32,521 nt of DNA from Natrialba asiatica DSM 12278 (lineage in GTDB: Archaea > Halobacteriota > Halobacteria > Halobacteriales > Natrialbaceae). The stretch lies in NCBI RefSeq assembly GCF_000337555.1, contig NZ_AOIO01000029.1:108032-140552 (forward strand), in the 5' to 3' direction. The notes below the pieces were generated by a model that did no database searches, was not told where the DNA came from, and saw nothing but the letters and a program-made list of their open reading frames with translations. Of the stretch, positions 8,237 through 16,118 are shown one piece after another. The first letter of the stretch is position 1, and every line of letters begins with the position of its first letter. The position numbers and the translations under genes were made by a program.

Positions 8237-8417
8237 CTCCACCGGGACAGCCGTCCCAGTGTGACCGACGTGGCGTAGTTGTACGCACAGCCGGGTCGGG
8301 TCTTTCTCTCACTCAGTTGCCCCCGTATGACCGTTTCACCGGTTACGGTCAGTACAACGGCGCTTAGTGACACGATAAGTATGAGTTAGTCAAGCTGAGT
8401 GTCAGGCAAACGGTTAC

Positions 8418-9092
8418 ATGGGGTTCATTGCAGAGATCAACGTCGCTCACGACGAACTCGTATTGGTACCAACTATCGAGCGACATCCGAACGTCATGAT
8501 TAGATACGAGTACGAGGTCGAAGCCGACGACGCGGTAACGTACTTCGTCTCGCTGTTTACCGACGAGTACGAGCGACTCGAAGCCTCGATGGAGGCCGAT
8601 CCGACCGTCTCCGATCCGATCCGCGTTGCGACGTTCGACAACCGAGTGATCTACCGCGTCCAACTCGAGACCGAGCGTGAACTCGTGCCGGAGCGCTGTG
8701 CCAAGCACGGGCTGTTCGTCTTTACGATCACGAGCGGTTCAGGCGGCTGGAACGCCCGCGTTCACTTTCCGGACCGGGAGGCGCTGATGGAGTTTCGGGA
8801 GTACTGTCGTGAGCAGGACATCTCGTTTCGGGTGGACCAGTTGTACGAGTCGTCGGCTTCGGACGACGGAACGTACTTTCTGACTGAGCAGCAACACGAG
8901 ATCCTGTCGCTTGCGTACTATGCGGGGTATTACGACATTCCGCGAGAGGCGACGCAGGACGATCTAGCGGAGCAGCTTGATATTACTGATTCGGCAGTCT
9001 CACAGCGGTTGCGGCGGGCTGTCGCGGAGTTGATCGGTGCGACGCTTGATGACGATCGGACGCCGGACGAGTCCAGTCCGAGCAACGACTGA
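8418..9092 (+). CDS. BAT-type transcriptional regulator with C-terminal HTH_10 domain
   Basis: A 224-residue haloarchaeal regulator of the bacterio-opsin activator class. Residues about 1-150 form the associated sensory-type domain, with LVPTIERHPNVMIRYEYE near the start and VHFPDREALMEFREYCREQ before the linker. The C-terminal domain is HTH_10: LTEQQHEILSLAYYAGYYDIPRE (about 155-177), then TQDDLAEQLDITDSAVSQRLRRA, the helix-turn-helix that contacts DNA. There is no N-terminal PAS or GAF module as in long Bat proteins, so the signal is unknown. It is the only recognisable soluble transcription factor in the surface-polysaccharide locus and sits directly before the beta-helix gene, making it a candidate regulator of the locus; that link is by position only. 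Confidence 0.92.
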   Translation: MGFIAEINVAHDELVLVPTIERHPNVMIRYEYEVEADDAVTYFVSLFTDEYERLEASMEADPTVSDPIRVATFDNRVIYRVQLETERELVPERCAKHGLFVFTITSGSGGWNARVHFPDREALMEFREYCREQDISFRVDQLYESSASDDGTYFLTEQQHEILSLAYYAGYYDIPREATQDDLAEQLDITDSAVSQRLRRAVAELIGATLDDDRTPDESSPSND

Positions 9093-9572
9093 GGAGCGGT
9101 ATACTGGGCAGTTGTCGGCTTTGGTGCCGACTAGGCGCGCGTTTCGAGTGCCTCGTGACCGGACGCGTTCGAAGAGCGAAAGGGTATGACTGTAATCGGT
9201 GACTGTAGTGGCTACTCGGGGCGACTCGTCCCAGGTAGCGTTTCCTCAGGATTCAGCGACTATCTGTTTGTTCGATAGGTGAGCCCGCGTTTAACCGGGA
9301 GTTTGTCGGTGTTGGCATCCGATAAGATACGTAGTTGAGTAACGGCAATGACGGATTATCTGGGTATTATACGCGCCATAGGATCGGCGATCAATCGCGC
9401 TTGTTACGGCCTATCAAAGGCGATACCCGTAGAATTGCAACACGTACAATAGTTGCAATTCTCACGTCAGTAATGGTCATCTTCTCAGAGGATTGTCGTA
9501 TCAAACTTAAAGGCTTGCTATCCGAATCCATAGATACTCGGACCAAAGATTACTCAAGTAACTTGGCTATCA
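9093..9572. other. 480-nt intergenic region with candidate operator and promoter
   Basis: No supported gene is present. A 104-codon frame at 9335-9649 has no domain and runs into the start of the beta-helix gene in another frame. The region is less GC-rich than its flanks, carries the perfect inverted repeat at 9431-9462, and has a TATA-like AACTTAAAG at about 9504-9512 that would give the downstream gene a leader of roughly 40 nt. Confidence 0.6.
9431..9462. promoter_or_regulatory. Perfect 11-bp inverted repeat, candidate operator
   Basis: The arm AGAATTGCAAC (9431-9441) is repeated in reverse complement as GTTGCAATTCT (9452-9462) with a 10-nt spacer, so the half-site centres are 21 bp apart, two helical turns. 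It lies about 40 nt upstream of the putative TATA element of the beta-helix gene, where an archaeal activator would bind. It is AT-rich in GC-rich DNA, which makes a chance match less likely. An RNA hairpin is possible but no T-run follows. Confidence 0.55.
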
Positions 9573-11240
9573 ATGTCGAAACGAAGTGGTATGCGGAACG
9601 CGATTCGGGGAAGTGGGGATGGATGGAACGATTCGGCGACAGCATCTGACGACGCTGCTGCGACAGCGACGGGGGGATCTGGCTCGAGTGGTGGGTCCGG
9701 CCGGTCGCGACGGACGTTCTTGCAAGGTGTCTCGGTTGCCGGCGCAACGGCGCTTGGCCTCGGAGCGGCAACGACGAACGGCGCGGCCGTACACGAGTAC
9801 GGTGAAGAGTTCGATAACGTTGTTAACGTCGTCGACGCGGGGATGGACAACACCGGGCGGAGATCGATTACGCCTGTACTCGAGGACCTTCGTGCGGACA
9901 ACACGTTGCTGATCTTCCCCGAGGGCGAATACTACATCGACGAACAGTTCCGGTTTACCGGATTCGAGAAGTTCGGTATGGTCGGGGATGGAGCGACGCT
10001 CGTGCCGGCGAACTATCACGAGTTCGATGGTCCGCAGTTTCGGTTATTCCGTCTCGGCGTCTCCTATAGACCGGGTGGTCACCTGCTGTTCGCAGGGTTC
10101 GACGTCGACCAGACGGCACCGGATACGGGGATTCGGGTCATCGAGGCGACAGCCGAAGACCACCTCGAAGTACGGGACGTGACGATTCACGGCGAACACG
10201 ACAGCGGGACGTGGGGTCCTGGTATGTTCGCCATGGCCGATCCGGACGGTTACGGCATCATCGAACGATTCCGTGCGCCCGACGGCGGCGTCCACGCGGA
10301 TCAGACGCCCAACGCGGGGAATATCTGGCGCGGTCCGATCGGGATCGAAGCGAACACGAACGTCGGTCACCTCGAGTTCAGCGATTGTGAACTCGGCGGC
10401 TTCCCGGACAACGGGCTGTACGCGATTAACGAGGAGGGGACGATCGTCGTCGACGGCGGCGAGTTCAGAAACAGCAACGGCGCGAACGTTCGCGTCGGCG
10501 GTGAGGGAAGCGTCGTCAGGAACGCGACCGTCGAAATCGATCGGACGCGGTCGTACGACCGCGGACAGCGGGGCGTTCGACTCGAGAACGGGAAGAACCT
10601 CCAGATCGACGACGTCGATATCTCGATCACGTCGCTCCAGCCGACCAACCACGCGCTTTCGGTGATGAACACGTGCGAGTCCTCGAAGATCAAAGACACG
10701 AACATCGAGATCAGCGGCGATCGAGTCAACCACGGGATCGTCGTCTCGCCGGAAGCGGGCTACACCTACATCTACGACGGCGAGATCGATTACAACGCCG
10801 CGGGTGGGTATCCGCTGTGGATTCGAGACAGCGACCGGGACGAACGGGTACTCGTCGAACTCCTCGATATCTACGGCGAGGCCGGCGTCACCTCGGCTGG
10901 CTTCCGTGACGACATCCGGTGCAGCCGGGACAACTGTCGGTTCAGTCACGTCTCCGTCGACCAACCGGGTCGCAACGGTGCCGACCGGAACGCCGTCTTC
11001 CTCAACGGGAACGACGCGACCTTCTACGAGTGCACCTTCCGTGCAAACCAGTACCCGTACATCGACAACGGCGACGGGAACCTGCTCCGGAACTCGACGG
11101 TCGAATCCTACGAGGGCCAGGAGGGTATCCGACTCTATCCCGGCATCGATAACCCCCAGTTCAAAGTGAACGAAATCGTCAACGGAATCGACGACCTCGG
11201 TGCGGACGACGTCGTCACCTGGAACAATACGATCGTGTAG
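9573..11240 (+). CDS. Tat-exported right-handed beta-helix protein (pectate lyase-like fold)
   Basis: A 555-residue secreted protein. An unusually long polar N-region of 45 residues, rich in Gly, Ser and Ala, precedes the Tat motif SRRTFLQG (45-52) and a hydrophobic segment ending in AAVHEYG, so cleavage near residue 72 is likely. The rest is a parallel beta-helix: ILLIFPEGEY-type opening (LLIFPEGEYYIDEQF, 112-126), then repeated short strands with Asn/Asp/Gly turns such as EGTIVVDGGEFRNSNGANVRVGGEGSVVRNATVEI. Proteins with this fold bind or cleave acidic polysaccharides as lyases, hydrolases or epimerases. I cannot assign catalytic residues, so the reaction is not called. With the export genes around it, processing or anchoring of the cell's own surface polymer is the likely role. 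Confidence 0.85.
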   Translation: MSKRSGMRNAIRGSGDGWNDSATASDDAAATATGGSGSSGGSGRSRRTFLQGVSVAGATALGLGAATTNGAAVHEYGEEFDNVVNVVDAGMDNTGRRSITPVLEDLRADNTLLIFPEGEYYIDEQFRFTGFEKFGMVGDGATLVPANYHEFDGPQFRLFRLGVSYRPGGHLLFAGFDVDQTAPDTGIRVIEATAEDHLEVRDVTIHGEHDSGTWGPGMFAMADPDGYGIIERFRAPDGGVHADQTPNAGNIWRGPIGIEANTNVGHLEFSDCELGGFPDNGLYAINEEGTIVVDGGEFRNSNGANVRVGGEGSVVRNATVEIDRTRSYDRGQRGVRLENGKNLQIDDVDISITSLQPTNHALSVMNTCESSKIKDTNIEISGDRVNHGIVVSPEAGYTYIYDGEIDYNAAGGYPLWIRDSDRDERVLVELLDIYGEAGVTSAGFRDDIRCSRDNCRFSHVSVDQPGRNGADRNAVFLNGNDATFYECTFRANQYPYIDNGDGNLLRNSTVESYEGQEGIRLYPGIDNPQFKVNEIVNGIDDLGADDVVTWNNTIV

Positions 11241-11290
11241 CGAAAGTGCAACGCGAACGGGTGTGACTCGTAACCGCTGCACTCTCGTTC

Positions 11291-11314
11291 TCGGTATCGG
11301 TATCGGTATCGGTC
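11291..11314. repeat. Hexanucleotide repeat (TCGGTA)4 in convergent intergenic region
   Basis: Three exact TCGGTA units and one TCGGTC unit lie 50 nt after the beta-helix stop, between two convergent genes. The tract is noncoding as annotated and may be a slippage-prone simple repeat. Confidence 0.85.
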
Positions 11315-11362
11315 TCGTTTGAGCCGAGTTCGAGTCACGCTCAGACGGTCATCTTCGGCGTA

Positions 11363-11391
11363 CCCGCAACCCGTTCTGCGGTTGTGCCGGG
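11363..11391. terminator. Stem-loop between convergent genes, possible terminator
   Basis: CAACC (11367-11371) pairs with GGTTG (11380-11384) around an 8-nt loop, and an outer CCCG/CGGG pair (11363-11366 with 11388-11391) can add to it. It lies between the 3' ends of the convergent beta-helix and deacetylase genes. There is no T-run, which archaeal terminators normally need, so this is weak. Confidence 0.2.
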
Positions 11392-11461
11392 AAATCGGTA
11401 CAGCAGTCCGTCTCAAACCACACTGACGACTGCCCACAACCGAGAAGACGACGAGCGACTG

Positions 11462-12523
11462 CTACTCGCTCGTCGCTCGAATCGCATCTCGGAACGTCAC
11501 GACCTGGAGACCGAGTTCGTCGATCCACTCGAGGGTCTCGCGGATGCGGTCGGCCGTGACTTCTTCTTTGAACGTGTGTGCACCCAGGATCGCGATGTTT
11601 TCCTGTCTCGCGACTCGATCGAGTTCGGTCTCGATCGTCTCTTGATTGGTGAACTCGACGAAGTAGGTTCGGTGCGTATCGAACGGATCGAACGCGTCAC
11701 GGTCGTTGTGCATCGAGTCCGGATTCACGTTCGCGATTCCGTCGTAGTACTCCTTTGCGTGCTCGATTGCCCACTCGTCGACGACATCGTAGGGCGCAAG
11801 CAGCGTATCGACTGTCAGGCCGTGGTCCTCGAGCGTGTTCTTTGACGTTTCGAGGAACTCGCCCATGACGTCGTCGGGGTATCGCTCGACGGCCTCCCCT
11901 GCACTGAAGGACTCGCCCAGCGCCTCGTCGAGTTCGAGATAGCCGCCGGTGCCGTCCGTGTTCGAGTTGACGACCGTCCGGCGAACGCTCGTGTCGCCGT
12001 CCGTGATTTCGATCTCGTTCCCGTGGTTGAAGCCGTGGTTGCGCTCTTCGGGGTAGATACGGGTATCGTCCGCCGTGGCATCCTCGACGAGTTCGAACTC
12101 GCCGAGTGCGGTGTGGGAGGTCGTGTGGGACATGATCTCCCAGCCGGCGGATTCGAGTTCGTCGAGGTGCTCGACGGTCATCCAGTCGGAGCCATCGAAG
12201 TCTTGACGTCCCATCCACTCGGTGACGATGCCGGTGCTTGCGGGCGCGTCGAACTCTTGGTGGACCGGAAATGCGGTCTCGTAGTCTGCCATCGGACCGT
12301 CGTCGTAGACGAACACGACGGCTCCGCCGTCGATCGTTGGTACGTCTTCGCTATCGGTCTCGTCGCCGGTTCCGTCGGTTTCGTTTCCGTTTCCGGATTC
12401 GTTTCCGTTCTCGCCGCCCGGTCGAATCGCGCTACAGCCAGCACCCAGTCCGAGACAGCTGACACCAGCCGTGGCGATGAGGTGGCGTCGCGTCAGTCGG
12501 CGACCTGTCGAATCTCTCTCCAT
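11462..12523 (-). CDS. Tat-exported NodB-type polysaccharide deacetylase lipoprotein
   Basis: A 353-residue protein with a Tat signal (RRHLIATAG, 12-20) leading to a lipobox-like LGAGC with Cys30, so it is probably lipid-anchored on the outer face; an acidic Gly/Asn/Asp linker follows (35-62). The NodB domain starts at GGAVVFVYDDGP with metal and catalytic Asp74 and Asp75, and continues to EIMSHTTSH with His133 and His137. These are the residues of a metal-dependent deacetylase of carbohydrate esterase family 4, which removes N-acetyl or O-acetyl groups from polysaccharides. Between His137 and LAPYD (243-247) lies an insertion of roughly 65 residues (about 152-217), which reads as a small beta-rich module and is unusual for the family. 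A TATA box at 12554-12561 supports the ATG at 12523 and an almost leaderless message. Confidence 0.88.
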   Translation of the reverse strand: MERDSTGRRLTRRHLIATAGVSCLGLGAGCSAIRPGGENGNESGNGNETDGTGDETDSEDVPTIDGGAVVFVYDDGPMADYETAFPVHQEFDAPASTGIVTEWMGRQDFDGSDWMTVEHLDELESAGWEIMSHTTSHTALGEFELVEDATADDTRIYPEERNHGFNHGNEIEITDGDTSVRRTVVNSNTDGTGGYLELDEALGESFSAGEAVERYPDDVMGEFLETSKNTLEDHGLTVDTLLAPYDVVDEWAIEHAKEYYDGIANVNPDSMHNDRDAFDPFDTHRTYFVEFTNQETIETELDRVARQENIAILGAHTFKEEVTADRIRETLEWIDELGLQVVTFRDAIRATSE

Positions 12524-12553
12524 CGGTTAGTGTCACGGTCGTGGGTACAGTCC

Positions 12554-12561
12554 TATACTTA
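12554..12561 (-). promoter_or_regulatory. TATA box of the deacetylase gene
   Basis: On the minus strand this reads TAAGTATA, centred about 34 nt before the ATG at 12523, which predicts a leader of only a few nucleotides. Confidence 0.5.
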
Positions 12562-12620
12562 TCAGTCCGGTAATCGCGCCGTCGACGGCCAATCACGTTG
12601 CACGTCTCGTTTAACCGCGG

Positions 12621-12628
12621 TATAATAA
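12621..12628 (+). promoter_or_regulatory. TATA box upstream of the flippase gene
   Basis: TATAATAA lies about 110 nt before the ATG at 12735, predicting a leader of about 85 nt. This is one of the few genes here with a long leader, and accordingly it also has a ribosome binding site. A small hairpin GCCGC/GCGGC follows the TATA element at about 12630-12643. Confidence 0.45.
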
Positions 12629-12722
12629 GGCCGCCGTAGCGGCATCGCTTCACCACTGTGGCTTTCGCTCGCGAGTTGTCGGTTGGTCGACCGAGAAATT
12701 CGATCATCGGACGGCGGTCGCT

Positions 12723-12727
12723 GGAGG
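12723..12727 (+). promoter_or_regulatory. Shine-Dalgarno site of the flippase gene
   Basis: GGAGG ends 7 nt before the ATG at 12735. It complements the 16S rRNA 3' end and fixes the start codon; most neighbours lack such a site and appear leaderless. Confidence 0.7.
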
Positions 12728-12734
12728 ACAAGCA

Positions 12735-14375
12735 ATGAACAGAAGTCTCGCTAGCGGTATCTTTTCGGTCGTCAGCACAAAAGTTATCGTTCTCGTCGTC
12801 ACGGCACTTTCGACGCCGCTTCTGTACCGGTTTCTCGGTGCGTCGGGATTCGGTGACTACTCGTTCTTGATGTCGGTGTTCGCGATCTACATGATCTTCG
12901 TGAGCTCCGGTATCACGGATGGTGTGCGGAAGTTCCTCGCCGAGGACCGACCGAAAGCGAACTGGCGCAAACACGTCGTCGGCTACTACTTTCGTCTTGC
13001 ACTCGTCCTTTCGGCCGCTGGAGCAGTGCTCATGCTTCTTGCCGCCTATTTCGACCTCGTCGGGAGTGCCTTCGGCGGCGGGTTGTCGCAGTACTTCTAC
13101 GCGCTCGCACTGCTCGTCATCACCGCCCAGTTTCGTGACTACGCTCGCAAGACCCTCATGGGATTCGGCCTCGAACGCTACTCCGAACCGCTGAAAGTCC
13201 TCGACAAGGTCGGCTTCGTCATCGTCGCCATCCCGCTTGCCTACCTCGGTGCTGGCGTTTTCGGCGCACTCGTCGGCCACCTCGTCGCGAGTATCCTCGT
13301 CGCGGCCGTCGGTCTCGTCCTCATTCACCGCCGCGTTCCGCTTTCGTCGGTGTTCGACCGACCCGGCGATAACTTCCCCCGGAAGACGATGCTCACGTTC
13401 AACTCGATGAGCATCGCGCTCGTCTTCCTCCTGATGTCGCTCTATCACATCGACATCATCATGCTCCAGCAGTTCCGCACGAGCGCCGACGTCGGGAACT
13501 ATCGCGCCGCCCTCGCTATCGCCGAGTTCCTCTGGTTCGTCGGCATCGCCCTCCAGACCGTGTACGTTCACTCGACGTCCGAACTCTGGTCGCAGAACCG
13601 CCACCGACAGATTACTGAACTCGCCTCCCGGACGACCCGCTATACGTTTCTCCTAACGGCGATTATGGCTGTCGGCCTCGCGTCACTCGCCGATGTCGCC
13701 ATCCCCATTTACTTCGGTTCCGAAGCGAAGCCGGCGATTGAGCCCCTCCTCCTCCTCCTCCCCGGTGCGCTGGGATTCGCACTGGCGCGCCCGATCCTCG
13801 CCATTTCGCAGGGGAACGGCAAACTCCGGTATCCGGTTGCGGCAACCGGAGCTGCAGCCGGCATCAACCTCGTTCTCAACGCGCTGTTGATTCCTCGCTA
13901 CGGGATGCACGGCGCGGCAGTCGCAACGAGCATCGGGTACGGCTCGATGTTCGCGTTTCACTGCCTGAGCGCCCGCGTTATCGGATTCGATCCCCTCGCT
14001 GACGCACGACTCGGCCGTGGTGTGGTTGCAGCGCTGCTCGCCGGCGCCCCCATCCTCTCGCTCTCGATGGCGATTACGAACCCACTGCTCGCGCTCGCGG
14101 TCGTCCCACCGGTCGGCTTCCTGACCTTCGTCGGCTTCGCGCTCCTCGTCGGCGCGCTGGACCCGACGGAGCCGTTCGAAATCCTCGGGATGCTCCCCGA
14201 TCCGATCGGTTCGAAAGCGGATGCGATGCACAACCGAATCGATCGCCGAGTCAGTAGTACTGACACCCCCTCACGCGGCTGGTTCCAGCGCATCCTCTTT
14301 ATCGTCGGCCTCTCGCTGCTCGCGTCCGGGCTCGCACTCGGGCTGCTTGGTCCGGCACTCAATTCCCTACTGTGA
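12735..14375 (+). CDS. Wzx-like polysaccharide flippase (MOP superfamily)
   Basis: A 546-residue integral membrane protein with about 14 hydrophobic segments. The N-terminus (MNRSLASGIFSVVSTKVIVLVVTALSTPLLYRFLGASGFGDYSF) has the classic layout of the polysaccharide biosynthesis/MATE-like flippases, and residues near 150 (ARKTLMGFGLERYSEPLKVLDKVG) match the conserved cytoplasmic loop. The C-terminal third contains ARPILAISQGNGKLRYPV and a final single helix after a polar loop at about 490-515. It would move lipid-linked oligosaccharide from the inner to the outer face of the cell membrane. It is divergent from the deacetylase gene and not part of an operon. Which glycosyltransferase products it carries is inferred from proximity. 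Confidence 0.92.
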   Translation: MNRSLASGIFSVVSTKVIVLVVTALSTPLLYRFLGASGFGDYSFLMSVFAIYMIFVSSGITDGVRKFLAEDRPKANWRKHVVGYYFRLALVLSAAGAVLMLLAAYFDLVGSAFGGGLSQYFYALALLVITAQFRDYARKTLMGFGLERYSEPLKVLDKVGFVIVAIPLAYLGAGVFGALVGHLVASILVAAVGLVLIHRRVPLSSVFDRPGDNFPRKTMLTFNSMSIALVFLLMSLYHIDIIMLQQFRTSADVGNYRAALAIAEFLWFVGIALQTVYVHSTSELWSQNRHRQITELASRTTRYTFLLTAIMAVGLASLADVAIPIYFGSEAKPAIEPLLLLLPGALGFALARPILAISQGNGKLRYPVAATGAAAGINLVLNALLIPRYGMHGAAVATSIGYGSMFAFHCLSARVIGFDPLADARLGRGVVAALLAGAPILSLSMAITNPLLALAVVPPVGFLTFVGFALLVGALDPTEPFEILGMLPDPIGSKADAMHNRIDRRVSSTDTPSRGWFQRILFIVGLSLLASGLALGLLGPALNSLL

Positions 14376-14895
14376 GCCGACCACCTCGAGTTCAGCTTCT
14401 CACTCCACAGCGGTGCAGCTGGGACGACACTGAACTCGTTTTCGGGAAGCGGGTGAACGAGTGGGTACATGATCGCATGTTAGTAGTCAATAGGTGCGTT
14501 TCGCGCGCACCCGCACGGGTGACAAATGCACAACCGGCAGCACGCTCCCCATTATTCACCATTCACCCGGAATCGCTCACCCGCCACGAGATGTGACACA
14601 CAAGAACGCCCGCAGGCGAGTTCACGAAGTTGCTTCGCCAGTGACGGAAGGAACGAGGATACCTGACTGTCGCTTGGGAGGTCACCGGATCGGGTTGGTT
14701 TCTCAAGCCGTCCAACGCAGCAGCTAATCGTGCGGTCCGTGTCCGATGGAGAGACGAGTGTGTCAACAGAGCGTAGTGAACGTCGCGAGCAGTAAGGAGG
14801 AGCCGCCGCTGAGATCGATCCGCGCGTGAGCGGACTCATGCGTGAGCAAAGCGTTCAGAGGTGAGATATCGTGACCGAAGGCACGTGAGCGAGCG
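14376..14895. other. 520-nt intergenic region between convergent genes
   Basis: No gene can be supported. A 95-codon minus-strand frame at 14552-14839 has no recognised domain and is rich in Ser, Arg and Cys; I treat it as spurious. A hairpin GGTGCG/CGCACC occurs at 14493-14511. This lies between the convergent 3' ends of the flippase and the glycosyltransferase genes, and its length is large for such an interval, so a decayed gene or an intergenic repeat element is possible. Confidence 0.5.
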
Positions 14896-15972
14896 CTAGT
14901 ACACCTGCGTCTCGAGGTGCTCGCTCTGGGCCATATCGAACACCATCGCGAAGAGCAAGAGCGCGACGCCGAAGATGAAGACCAGGAAACTCGCCATTCC
15001 CTGGAGGAACGGAAGCGTCAACTGCGAGAGGGCGATGAACAGCGTCCAGAGTCCACCGACCATCCCGATCGCGGAGGTTCCCGCCCCGAGTAGGTAAAAG
15101 AGTGCGAGCGGGTGGAAGTCGAGGGCGAGGTATTTCGTCTTGAGTCGCCAGAGGAAGTTCTTGAGGAGCATCGTCGAGACCTTCGGAATGTACTCCGAGT
15201 AGGTGATGCTCGACTCCTCGTCGCCGTAGACGGCGGGCATCGACACGTCTGCCACGGCCGCGTCGTTGACGTTTAACTTCACCAGCAGGTCGTTGCAGTA
15301 GCCGTAGTACTCGTAGAGTGACTCGAGTTCGATCGCTTCCAGGGCGTCCTGAGAGATGGCCGTGTACCCGTTCTGCGGGTCCATCGTCTTCCAGTAGCCG
15401 GATGCGACCTTGGTGAGGAAGGTAAGCATGGTGTTGCCGATGAACCGAAAGCGGGGCATGGCGTCCCGGTATTCGGCGGCGAGTAGCCGATTCCCCTTGG
15501 TATAGTCGGCGGTGCCCTCGACGATCGGGTCGAGCAGCCGCGACATCTGGGAGAGGTCCATCTGGCCATCCGCGTCGACGGTGACGGTCGCGTCGACGCC
15601 GTCCGCACGAGCGGCGAGGTAGCCGGTTTTGATCGCCCCGCCCGCACCGCGGTTTTCACGGTGCTGGATCGGGACGACGCGCCCGATCGGATCGTGGACG
15701 ACGGCTCGGTTCGACAGGGCCGAGGTGCCGCCGTCAGGTGCGAGTTCAGCCCGGTGGGTCGCGGCTGCACGGTCCGAGCCGGTCTCGGCTGCGCGCTTGT
15801 CACGATCCGCCCTGGCCGCGTCGTGGATTTCCTCCCAGGTGCCATCGGTCGACCGGTCGTCGATGAGGTACAATCGGTCGACGTACGCCGGCATCTCGCG
15901 GATCACGTCGCCGACGAATCCTTCCTCGTTGTAGGCCGGAATCACGACGCCGACGCTGGAGTCTCGGTACAT
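14896..15972 (-). CDS. GT2 glycosyltransferase, dolichyl-phosphate sugar synthase-like, with C-terminal membrane helices
   Basis: A 358-residue protein. The GT-A fold begins GVVIPAYNEEGFVGDVIREMP, has IDDRSTDG (Asp38, Asp39) and the metal-binding DAD at 133-135 in VTVDADGQMDL, followed by MDPQNGYTAIS, the acceptor-loop motif of DPM1-like and DPG synthase enzymes. Two membrane segments (about 280-305 and 320-345) anchor it. The family transfers a sugar from a nucleotide donor to dolichyl phosphate on the cytoplasmic face, supplying a lipid-linked sugar for later glycan assembly. An insertion between about 55 and 97 (Ala-, Asp- and Arg-rich) makes the N-terminal half longer than usual. It ends the minus-strand pair with the deacetylase-like gene upstream, 146 nt away, separated by a hexamer repeat. 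Confidence 0.9.
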   Translation of the reverse strand: MYRDSSVGVVIPAYNEEGFVGDVIREMPAYVDRLYLIDDRSTDGTWEEIHDAARADRDKRAAETGSDRAAATHRAELAPDGGTSALSNRAVVHDPIGRVVPIQHRENRGAGGAIKTGYLAARADGVDATVTVDADGQMDLSQMSRLLDPIVEGTADYTKGNRLLAAEYRDAMPRFRFIGNTMLTFLTKVASGYWKTMDPQNGYTAISQDALEAIELESLYEYYGYCNDLLVKLNVNDAAVADVSMPAVYGDEESSITYSEYIPKVSTMLLKNFLWRLKTKYLALDFHPLALFYLLGAGTSAIGMVGGLWTLFIALSQLTLPFLQGMASFLVFIFGVALLLFAMVFDMAQSEHLETQVY

Positions 15973-15986
15973 CTAGGTAGTGCCTC

Positions 15987-16022
15987 CTGTGGCTGTGGCT
16001 GTGACTGTGACTGTGACTCTAA
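15987..16022. repeat. Hexanucleotide repeat (CTGTGG/CTGTGA)5 upstream of the glycosyltransferase
   Basis: Two CTGTGG units, three CTGTGA units and a degenerate CTCTAA unit run in register, ending 15 nt from the start codon of the minus-strand glycosyltransferase. Since it lies in the 5' region where the promoter or leader should be, variation in copy number could change expression; that is inference. Confidence 0.85.
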
Positions 16023-16118
16023 CTGCGTCTCGGTCTCGATGCGTAGTCGATCGTTGCCGCTCGATACGGCTCGGACCGTCGCGGTCAGGGACGCGGTATC
16101 TCGTGCCCAGTTCGCCGT

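Noticed and set aside
6953-8242. 429-codon open frame on the minus strand
   Set aside because: It lies antisense to the intact alkaline-phosphatase-type gene, with Arg- and Val-rich composition and no domain. Long antisense frames are expected in GC-rich genes with strong codon bias.
9335-9649. 104-codon frame over the candidate operator
   Set aside because: It overlaps the start of the beta-helix gene in another frame and contains the inverted repeat; no domain is visible.
10044-11282. 412-codon open frame on the minus strand
   Set aside because: Antisense to the beta-helix gene; very rich in Val, Asp and Arg with no recognisable domain.
12432-13604. 390-codon open frame on the minus strand
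   Set aside because: Antisense to the flippase and overlapping the deacetylase start; composition is an Arg/Glu/Asp shadow of the real membrane protein frame.
14552-14839. 95-codon minus-strand frame in the gap after the flippase
   Set aside because: No domain and unusual Ser/Cys/Arg composition; no promoter or ribosome binding site seen.
15987-16022. CRISPR-like repeat
   Set aside because: The tandem units are six bases with no unique spacers, so this is a simple repeat. No CRISPR array or cas gene is present in the window.
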